A stretch of DNA of 64,000 nt from CAVQWH01 sp963717595 (GTDB taxonomy: Bacteria; Patescibacteriota; Saccharimonadia; Saccharimonadales; Saccharimonadaceae). Where the stretch lies: assembly GCA_963717595.1 (NCBI GenBank), contig CAVQWH010000001.1, positions 496,001 through 560,000 of the forward strand, read 5' to 3'. The translations under genes and the position numbers were made by a program. The first letter of the stretch is position 1; the number at the start of each line of letters is the position of its first letter. Shown here piece after piece: positions 58,382 to 64,000 of the stretch. The notes below the pieces were generated by a model, which worked only from the letters and a program-made list of their open reading frames with translations, was not told the DNA's origin and did no database searches.

Positions 58382-59293
58382 GTGATGCAAAAAATCCTAC
58401 TTTATTATAAATTCACCCCACTCAAAGATCCTGAAGCCGTGAGGCTTTGGCAAAAATCTTTGGGCGAAAAACTTGGTTTACGCGGACGGATTTTAATTTC
58501 AGAACACGGATTCAATGGAACTGTTGGTGGAGATTTAAAAAGTCTTAAAGCTTACGTAAAAGAAACCAAATCATATCTGGCTTTTAAAGGCACACAGTTT
58601 AAATGGAGCGAAGGCAGCGTGGATAATTTCCCTAAACTAAGCGTAAAAGTTAGAGATGAAATAGTAAGCTTTGGCGCAAGCGACGAGTTAAAAGTTAGCA
58701 AAGCGGGCGTGGTCGGCGGGGGTGAGCATATAAAGCCTGAAGAAGTTCATAAGCTAGTTGAAGAACGTGGCGATGAAGTAGTTTTCTTTGATGGTCGCAA
58801 TGCTTACGAAGCTGCAGTGGGAAAATTTAAAAATGCAGTGGTTGCTGACACTCGCACTAGTAAGGACTTTATTAAAGAACTTGAAAGCGGTAAATACGAA
58901 AAATTAAAAGATAAACCCGTTGTTACCTATTGTACAGGCGGGATCCGCTGCGAAGTTTTAAGTAGTTTGATGAAAAACCGTGGCTTTAAAGAGGTGTATC
59001 AAATTGACGGCGGCATCGTTAAATATGGCGAAAAGTATGGTGATGAAGGTTTTTGGGAAGGCAGTCTGCATGTTTTTGATGGCAGAATGAAGATGAAATT
59101 TTCTAACAAAGCTAAAGACATTGGCGAATGTATACATTGTAAAAGTAAGACGAGTAACTATGAAAATTGCGCTTTAAATAGCTGTAATGATTTAGTGCTG
59201 ATTTGCGAAGAATGCAAAAAAGATGAAAATAAATTATTTCACTCAAAAGATTGTTTAGAGTCAATTCAAAAAGCAGGGCAGACTATAGCTTAA
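58382..59293 (+). CDS. trhO: tRNA uridine(34) hydroxylase TrhO (YceA)
   Basis: Rhodanese-fold enzyme that hydroxylates U34 in tRNA. N-terminal acylphosphatase-like half (LGLRGRILISEHGFNGTVGG, FKWSEGSVDNFPKLSVKVRDEIV), then rhodanese domain with FFDGRNAYEAAVGKFKNAV and the catalytic cysteine in VVTYCTGGIRCEVLSS. The C-terminus is Cys-rich (ECIHCKSK, CALNSC, CEECK, CLES), probably zinc-binding. Length 303 is normal. TATAAT at 58371-58376 lies 5 bases before GTG 58382 and 8 before ATG 58385, again leaderless; ATG may be the real start. Confidence 0.93.
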   Translation: MMQKILLYYKFTPLKDPEAVRLWQKSLGEKLGLRGRILISEHGFNGTVGGDLKSLKAYVKETKSYLAFKGTQFKWSEGSVDNFPKLSVKVRDEIVSFGASDELKVSKAGVVGGGEHIKPEEVHKLVEERGDEVVFFDGRNAYEAAVGKFKNAVVADTRTSKDFIKELESGKYEKLKDKPVVTYCTGGIRCEVLSSLMKNRGFKEVYQIDGGIVKYGEKYGDEGFWEGSLHVFDGRMKMKFSNKAKDIGECIHCKSKTSNYENCALNSCNDLVLICEECKKDENKLFHSKDCLESIQKAGQTIA

Positions 59294-59319
59294 TATATAT
59301 AAAACAGGCAGTATTTTAA

Positions 59320-59351
59320 AAGGCGAGAGCGGTGTTGGCCGCTCTCGCCTT
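59320..59351. terminator. Bidirectional GC-rich terminator
   Basis: AAGGCGAGAGCGG (59320-59332) pairs with CCGCTCTCGCCTT (59339-59351), 13 bp with a 6-base loop; TTTT follows on the minus strand and GCCTTTTT on the plus. It serves trhO and the GC-rich gene on the other strand. Confidence 0.85.
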
Positions 59352-59372
59352 GCCTTTTTCGTATAGCAGTTT

Positions 59373-60306
59373 TTACGCCGTGACCTCCTTAGCCCGTGCC
59401 TCGAGCTGTAGGCGATCCACCAACTTGGCAAGCTCCGCCAGGAGCCTGTCGCCCACCTCTTGCCGGTAGTCATCGTCGTGATTGCAGTATGCCAAAGTTT
59501 CCTGACACTGCAACAGGGACTTCGTGCGGATAGCTTCGGCTGCCATGAGCCGCAGCTCTCCAGTGGAAGGTAGTTCGTGGCTGTACCACACCCGCCCCTC
59601 CCTGAAGTCACTCAGGTCAGGGTTATCCAAGTAACGAACTACCAGCTCAGACCAATCTTTGGGGCGACCATTGATGGGATCCAGCTTGTGATATTCTTTC
59701 CTTTCGCCGAAAAATGCTCTCAGCTGCAGAAATTCATTCCGATCCCCTTGTCGTGCCTTGCCAAGCGCTTCTAGGTAAGTCTTTTTAATCCAGAGCCTTA
59801 CCTGGGCGCGAGATAGGCCAATGTCAGGAAGCGCTTCCGAGTTTGCGTAAGAAAGAAGCTCGAAAAGCGAGGTAAGTTTATCTGAAACCTCACTTGCACT
59901 CTTGGCCTTATCGTAAATCTTACGCGCCGCTTGCACTGGGCTACTGAGCCTTTCTTGAGCTCCTCCAACCTTTTTAAGGGCACGTTCGTACCTAGGCTTT
60001 TCTTGCCAGAGTTTTTTGGTCTGGTAGCCTATCGAATTCTTGAGTTTATTCCTAGCCCCCCAGCCGAAGCCTTGGTTTTCCAAAAGGCGTTCGACAGTAG
60101 GTTTTTGGCTACTCAGAATATTGTAGATCTCGGTCTGAGGTAACTTCTTCGACTTGCTGAACCCAGGAGTCTACAAGACTTTTGTACTCCTCAAGACTTT
60201 TGGCAGCGGTTTTGTTGAACTTCTGCTTCTTTCTTGCAGAGTTGATGAAAGCACCGATTATGACAATCACAATCAGCGCTACTGCTATGCCGACAAAAAA
60301 GAGCAT
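59373..60306 (-). CDS. GC-rich orphan membrane-anchored protein, frameshifted
   Basis: Two minus-strand frames join into one protein of about 310 residues if one base is removed at 60144-60149 (GAAGAAG): the first part has ATG 60306 behind GAGGAGAG, a membrane helix (MLFFVGIAVALIVIVIIGAF) and a helical region to VQQVEE; the second continues LPQTEIYNILSSQKPTVERLLENQGFGWGA and a long helical body to the stop at 59373. No family is recognised. Composition is GC-rich with CTC/GTC-type codons, unlike uvrC and trhO on either side, so it is probably foreign. The body (WSELVVRYLDNPDLSDFREG) looks folded and conserved, not random. Confidence 0.7.
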
Positions 60307-60402
60307 TGCCTTCACTCTCCTCACCGTAGTTTACAAGGAAAACAACTGACTTTATTTTAAAATAAAATACCTTAAATTACAATACTAATACTAAATTTAA
60401 GA

Positions 60403-60408
60403 TATAAT
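60403..60408 (+). promoter_or_regulatory. -10 box TATAAT, leaderless uvrC
   Basis: TATAAT ends 6 bases before GTG 60415. A perfect 16-base palindrome of A/T lies at about 60350-60365 upstream, between the divergent genes. Confidence 0.6.
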
Positions 60409-60414
60409 AAAAAT

Positions 60415-61878
60415 GTGAATAAAAAATTAGAAGCTAAGCTAAAGATTTTGCCTAATAAGCCGGGAGTTTATTTTCATAAATCAAAAACTGGTGAGATTAT
60501 TTACATTGGCAAAGCGGCAGTTTTAAAAAATCGCGTGCGGCAATATTTTCAAAAAACCCGTGAGCTTGATGTTAAAACCAAAGCTTTGGTGGCTGAAATA
60601 GCTGATGTCGACTGGACGGAAACTGAAAGTGAGATTGATGCACTTTTCCTGGAAAGCGAAATGGTTAAACGCTATAAACCACGCTACAATATCTTGCTTC
60701 GTGACGATAAAAGTCAGCTCTTTGTGCGGATTGATAGAAAATCTGAAGTGCCTACTGTTATGACAACTCGCCAGCCAAGTGATGATGGCGCTGATTACTA
60801 CGGCCCATACTACAACGGTTTTGCTGTTAAAAAAGCCCTGCGTTTGCTGCGTAAGATTTTCCCTTATTACACAAAAAATAAATTGCCCGCTAAAGCTGAT
60901 TTAAATTATCATCTTGGCCTTACTCCTGGCTTAGAGGCCGGTGGCTCTTTGGACGACTACAAGAAAAACTTGAAGAAACTGGCGCTTTACTTACAGGGTG
61001 GTCGTAAGGCCTTGGCCCGTGAATTTGAAATTGAAATGAAGCAGGCTGCCAAAGACAAAAGGTATGAAGATGCCGCAAAACTTAGAAATAATCTACGTTA
61101 TTTAGGGGAATTACAGCGACAAATCGTCTTTGGCCGTGAAGAGTTTTTAGATATTAGCAAAGACCAGGCTTTAGTAGGACTAAAGGATTTGCTTGGACTT
61201 GAAAAAATACCTCGCCGCATAGAAGGTTATGATATTAGCCATATGAGTGGCACGAATAATGTAGCTAGCATGGTGGTAGCTACAAATGGCCTGGCTGATA
61301 AAAAGGAGTACCGCAAGTTTAAGCTGCAAATTCCTGGCAATGATGACTTTGCCCATATGAAAGAAGCTCTATCAAGAAGGTTTTCAGGCCGACACGCTAG
61401 TTGGGCAATGCCAGATTTATTATTGATTGATGGCGGCAAAGGCCAACTTGATGCGGCCTTGAAGGCTTTGGAAGAGAGAAATCTTAGCATCCCTACAATT
61501 GGTCTTGCTAAGCGGGAAGAAGAAATAGTAATTCATAAAACTAGAAGTAATGTGAGCATTGCTAAGTCTGTGCCATTAGCTCAGGAAAGTGAAAATTTTT
61601 TGTTAATTTTACTGGATAGGAATTCAGACATTGTAAAGCTCTTGCAGCGTATTCGCAACGAATCTCATAGGTTTGCAGTTAGCTACCATTCCGTTCTTAA
61701 GCGCCAAAAACAAACTGCAAGTAGCCTGGAGGAAATTTCTGGCATTGGTCCGGCAACCCGAAAAAAATTGATCCGTAAATTTGGTAGTTTGCGTGGCGTT
61801 AAAAGTGCTTCAAAAACTGAAGTAGAGAAGACTATTGGCTCTGCTAAAACTGAATTACTTTGGCCGCATATAAGATAG
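60415..61878 (+). CDS. uvrC: UvrC, excinuclease ABC subunit C (short form)
   Basis: Makes the two incisions in excision repair. N-terminal GIY-YIG nuclease (LPNKPGVYFHKSKTGEIIYIGKA), UVR motif that contacts UvrB (EIEMKQAAKDKRYEDAAKLR), RNase H-like endonuclease (RRIEGYDISHMSGTNNVASM, LLIDGGKGQLDAAL) and a C-terminal helix-hairpin-helix (LEEISGIGPATRKKLIRKFGSLRG). All functional parts are present, but 487 residues is about 110 shorter than E. coli UvrC owing to trimmed linkers. Start GTG 60415 coincides with the predicted transcript start. Confidence 0.95.
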   Translation: MNKKLEAKLKILPNKPGVYFHKSKTGEIIYIGKAAVLKNRVRQYFQKTRELDVKTKALVAEIADVDWTETESEIDALFLESEMVKRYKPRYNILLRDDKSQLFVRIDRKSEVPTVMTTRQPSDDGADYYGPYYNGFAVKKALRLLRKIFPYYTKNKLPAKADLNYHLGLTPGLEAGGSLDDYKKNLKKLALYLQGGRKALAREFEIEMKQAAKDKRYEDAAKLRNNLRYLGELQRQIVFGREEFLDISKDQALVGLKDLLGLEKIPRRIEGYDISHMSGTNNVASMVVATNGLADKKEYRKFKLQIPGNDDFAHMKEALSRRFSGRHASWAMPDLLLIDGGKGQLDAALKALEERNLSIPTIGLAKREEEIVIHKTRSNVSIAKSVPLAQESENFLLILLDRNSDIVKLLQRIRNESHRFAVSYHSVLKRQKQTASSLEEISGIGPATRKKLIRKFGSLRGVKSASKTEVEKTIGSAKTELLWPHIR

Positions 61879-61938
61879 CTAGATAGTAAGCTGGTTAATT
61901 TAAGCGCCGGACTATCGACGGATTATTGAAAAGTAACG

Positions 61939-61944
61939 TATAAT
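61939..61944 (+). promoter_or_regulatory. -10 box TATAAT for the holin-like gene
   Basis: TATAAT ends 13 bases before ATG 61958, giving a leader of about 6 bases. The genes to secG and the solute-binding protein may follow from it. Confidence 0.5.
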
Positions 61945-61957
61945 AACTAGTACGTTT

Positions 61958-62347
61958 ATGAAGCAACAAGTTGCAATATTTGTAGTGAGATGGGTAGCAA
62001 GCTCTTTTGGCCTGTGGCTATCAATGCAGTTGCTAGGGGGCTTCGGGGCTAGTAATAATCAAGCTTCTGTATTAACTTTTTTGATAGCTGGATTAGTTTT
62101 TTCAGTGATTAATGCCTTACTCCGACCAATTATCATCATTCTATCTCTACCGGCTATATTGTTGACCTTGGGTTTATTTATACTAATAGTAAACGGTTTT
62201 ATGGTTTATATTTCACTAAAGCTCATACCAGATTTAAGCTTGGGCTTTGGGCAAGCGATTATAGTTGGTATAATTTTAAGTATCATTAACTATGTGGTTA
62301 GTGGCTTACTGGAGCTTAGGCACACTTCACTAAAAGAGATGGCATAA
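61958..62347 (+). CDS. Four-TM phage-holin superfamily IV-type protein
   Basis: A 129-residue protein with four hydrophobic segments and the family pattern VRWVASSFGLWLSMQLLGGF, GLVFSVINALLRPIIIILSLPAILLTLGLFILIVNGFMVYI. This is the widespread bacterial family named after a mycobacterial phage holin; in chromosomes it is not linked with phage lysis, and the function is unknown. No other phage gene is near. It precedes secG by 3 bases, so they are co-transcribed. Confidence 0.85.
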   Translation: MKQQVAIFVVRWVASSFGLWLSMQLLGGFGASNNQASVLTFLIAGLVFSVINALLRPIIIILSLPAILLTLGLFILIVNGFMVYISLKLIPDLSLGFGQAIIVGIILSIINYVVSGLLELRHTSLKEMA

Positions 62348-62350
62348 ATT

Positions 62351-62575
62351 GTGGGTATAAATAGTATTTTGCAAATTATCAGCGTAGTTTCCGCAGCCTT
62401 GATGGTGCTTTGCATTTTATTGCAAGCTCGCGGCGCTTCTTTGGGAGCAGGTTTTGGTAGTTCTGGAGAACTGTTTACCACTAGGCGTGGTACCGACAAA
62501 AGTTTGTTTGAAGCTACTATAATTCTAGCTTGTATATTTGTAGGTTCTTTATTAGCAGGTTTATTAATTAGCTAG
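62351..62575 (+). CDS. secG: Preprotein translocase subunit SecG
   Basis: Two membrane helices joined by a loop with the SecG pattern: LQIISVVSAALMVLCILLQA, RGASLGAGFGSSGELFTTRRGTDKSLFEATI, then a second helix. It is an accessory subunit of SecYEG. The start GTG 62351 lies 3 bases after the upstream stop. Seventy-four residues is normal. Confidence 0.9.
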   Translation: MGINSILQIISVVSAALMVLCILLQARGASLGAGFGSSGELFTTRRGTDKSLFEATIILACIFVGSLLAGLLIS

Positions 62576-62586
62576 CTTAAAACCTA

Positions 62587-64000
62587 ATGAGTTCTAAAAG
62601 CAATTGGCGTAAATTTAGAGGACTAAAATTTGACAGCAAGAAGCTTGCTAGGCATGCAACTAATGTCGAAAAAGCTGGCACTCGTCATGCCCACGACTTT
62701 TTAGTTAAGCGATGGCGCAATGTTAGGCAAGTGCGCCGCCATATGCTAAGCTGGCTACTTCTTGTTGCAGTACTGATTGGACTTACGGGCGTGCAGCTGT
62801 TTGCTTATCAAAAATCCTACACCCACACCTCTTCAATTAGAGGAGGTATTTATGCCGAAGGAGTAGTTGGGCCGCTTAGTAACATAAACCCGTTATTTGC
62901 TACTACGGAAGCGGAACGCTCAGCTTCGCATCTTATTTTTGATAGCCTTCTTTCTTACGACAAGCAAAATAAGCTTCGTGATGATTTAGCTCAGAGTTGG
63001 CACGAAGAGGGAAGTGGAAAACAGTATGTAGTTAATTTACGCAAAGACATAACTTGGCATGATGGTCAGTCAATTACTGCAAAAGATGTAGTCTTTACGG
63101 TTAAGTTGATGCAAAATCCCAATGTTGATTCACCTTTTTATAGTAGCTGGCAAGGGATTCAGGTTTCTGCGCCCAACTCTCACACGGTAGTATTTACACT
63201 GCCGGCTAAATATTCTCCCTTTCCACAAGCGCTTACTTTTGGGATTTTACCGGAACATATTTTTAAGCAAGTTACACCTGCTAATTTACGAGCTGCCTCT
63301 GATTCTCAGCTAATAGGTAGTGGGCCTTTTGTGTTTAGTAGTATGCAGGGAAGTGATTCTAACGAGAACAATATTGTAGTGTACATGCATGCATTTAAAA
63401 ACTATTTCAGAGGTCAGCCCAGATTGTCTCAGTTTCAGTTACATGTTTATGGTAATACGGAGGAACTTTTGCAAGCATTAAAGAGTCATGAGGTTAACGC
63501 AGCTAGTGGACTTTCAACCTCAGAAGTTAATAGTCTGTCAGGTAACTTTAAGGTAAACGATGTGTTATTAAATAATGGCGTGTATGCGATTTTGCGTACG
63601 GACAGTCCAGCGCTTAAAGACTCCAGGGTTCGACAGGCTTTAAGGTTAGGGACTAACTTAATAGAGTTAAGGGATCGGTTACACGAAAAAGGTCACATAT
63701 TGAATGGTCCTATATTACCAAGCCAGACTTACGGTGTGGCTGGCTTGTATCAGCCAGGTTTTAACAAAAAAGAGGCTGAAAAGTTATTAGCAAAGGCAGG
63801 ATGGAAAGTTGATAGAGCTGGAGTGCTGCGTAATAAAAAATCACAAATACTTTCAATAAACTTAGCTAGCGTAAATGGCGGTAACTATCCCGATATTGTA
63901 AAAGAGCTATCACGTCAATGGAGTAAATTGGGTATCGAAGTAAAAACTAATTTAGTAAATCCTGAAGACGTTCAACAGGTTTTACTCCAGCCACGTAGTT
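62587..64000 (+). CDS. ABC transporter solute-binding protein family 5, 3' end outside window
   Basis: ATG 62587 opens a frame that stays open to the window end (471 codons visible). The N-terminus is a basic cytoplasmic part of about 57 residues and a membrane helix (SWLLLVAVLIGLTGVQLFAY); no lipobox is seen, so it is anchored by the helix. The rest is a family 5 (OppA/DppA-type) peptide- or nickel-binding protein: GPLSNINPLFATTEAERSAS, LIFDSLLSYD, ITWHDGQSITAKDVVFTVKL. Import of oligopeptides from the surroundings or host fits the absence of amino-acid synthesis genes. It follows secG by 11 bases. Confidence 0.9.
   Translation, partial: MSSKSNWRKFRGLKFDSKKLARHATNVEKAGTRHAHDFLVKRWRNVRQVRRHMLSWLLLVAVLIGLTGVQLFAYQKSYTHTSSIRGGIYAEGVVGPLSNINPLFATTEAERSASHLIFDSLLSYDKQNKLRDDLAQSWHEEGSGKQYVVNLRKDITWHDGQSITAKDVVFTVKLMQNPNVDSPFYSSWQGIQVSAPNSHTVVFTLPAKYSPFPQALTFGILPEHIFKQVTPANLRAASDSQLIGSGPFVFSSMQGSDSNENNIVVYMHAFKNYFRGQPRLSQFQLHVYGNTEELLQALKSHEVNAASGLSTSEVNSLSGNFKVNDVLLNNGVYAILRTDSPALKDSRVRQALRLGTNLIELRDRLHEKGHILNGPILPSQTYGVAGLYQPGFNKKEAEKLLAKAGWKVDRAGVLRNKKSQILSINLASVNGGNYPDIVKELSRQWSKLGIEVKTNLVNPEDVQQVLLQPRS

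Noticed and set aside
61958..62347. Phage lysis holin
   Set aside because: The superfamily name is misleading; this four-helix family is widespread in chromosomes and here it is followed by secG.
1..64000. CRISPR arrays, rRNA genes and a replication origin
   Set aside because: No regularly spaced repeats, rRNA core sequences, or dnaA/DnaA-box clusters were seen on reading; the ParB-like gene alone does not show an origin.

Overview
The window looks like a chromosome segment of a Candidatus Saccharibacteria (TM7) or closely related CPR bacterium. Native genes are AT-leaning, tightly packed and streamlined: alanyl-tRNA synthetase without a C-Ala domain, short TilS and UvrC, and no intact biosynthetic pathway apart from a piece of lower glycolysis. 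TGA is a normal stop (tpiA, ftsA and the cysteine desulfurase end in TGA), which argues against the TGA-Gly lineages Absconditabacteria and Gracilibacteria. An Rpf/G5 protein, an LPATG-tailed surface protein and a LysM-CHAP hydrolase fit a Gram-positive-type envelope and an epibiotic life on actinobacteria. The taxon is inferred from gene content; no rRNA is present.

Layout. 1-5 kb: ParB-like protein (5' cut off), tRNA-Met, a hydrolase, a thioredoxin-CcdA redox pair, a DEAD-box helicase. 5.2-6.1 kb: a broken, GC-richer purC. 6.2-12.4 kb: tilS-ftsH-murJ-lepA. 12.5-15.2 kb: a GC-rich secreted-protein cassette bounded by inverted repeats, then an LPATG surface protein. 15.3-30 kb: pgk-tpiA, uvrD, Nudix, Rpf, rsmA, metG, tatD (with an in-frame palindromic insert), cysteine desulfurase and mnmA. 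30-35.6 kb is the accessory zone: a 200-bp duplication of the mnmA 3' end enclosing a toxin-antitoxin remnant, a GC-rich orphan gene, and a complete IS1595-type transposon (inverted repeats, 8-bp target duplication) carrying KilA-N and HNH passenger genes. 35.6-49 kb: GGDEF protein, alaS, a divergent sigma factor, ftsA, a large membrane protein, ruvX, mltG, LysM-CHAP, obg, a DUF475 protein and sbcB. 49-52 kb: SGNH hydrolase and small membrane proteins. 52-64 kb: uvrA, dedA, rplY, an ABC exporter, trhO, a second GC-rich orphan, uvrC, a holin-like protein, secG and a solute-binding protein cut by the window end.

The genes form translation/tRNA modification (tilS, mnmA with a cysteine desulfurase, trhO, rsmA, metG, alaS, lepA, obg, rplY), repair (uvrA, uvrC, uvrD, sbcB, ruvX) and envelope groups (murJ, mltG, Rpf, LysM-CHAP, ftsA, secG).

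Two global patterns matter. First, about ten genes, several of them normally essential (pgk, rsmA, mltG), carry single-base frameshifts, mostly at short homopolymers; this is best explained by consensus errors and should be checked before calling pseudogenes. Second, many promoters are TTGACA/T-17-TGnTAnnnT, and several -10 boxes lie only 6-9 nt before the start codon, predicting leaderless mRNAs. GC-rich foreign-looking genes instead have strong Shine-Dalgarno sites and heavily structured flanks.
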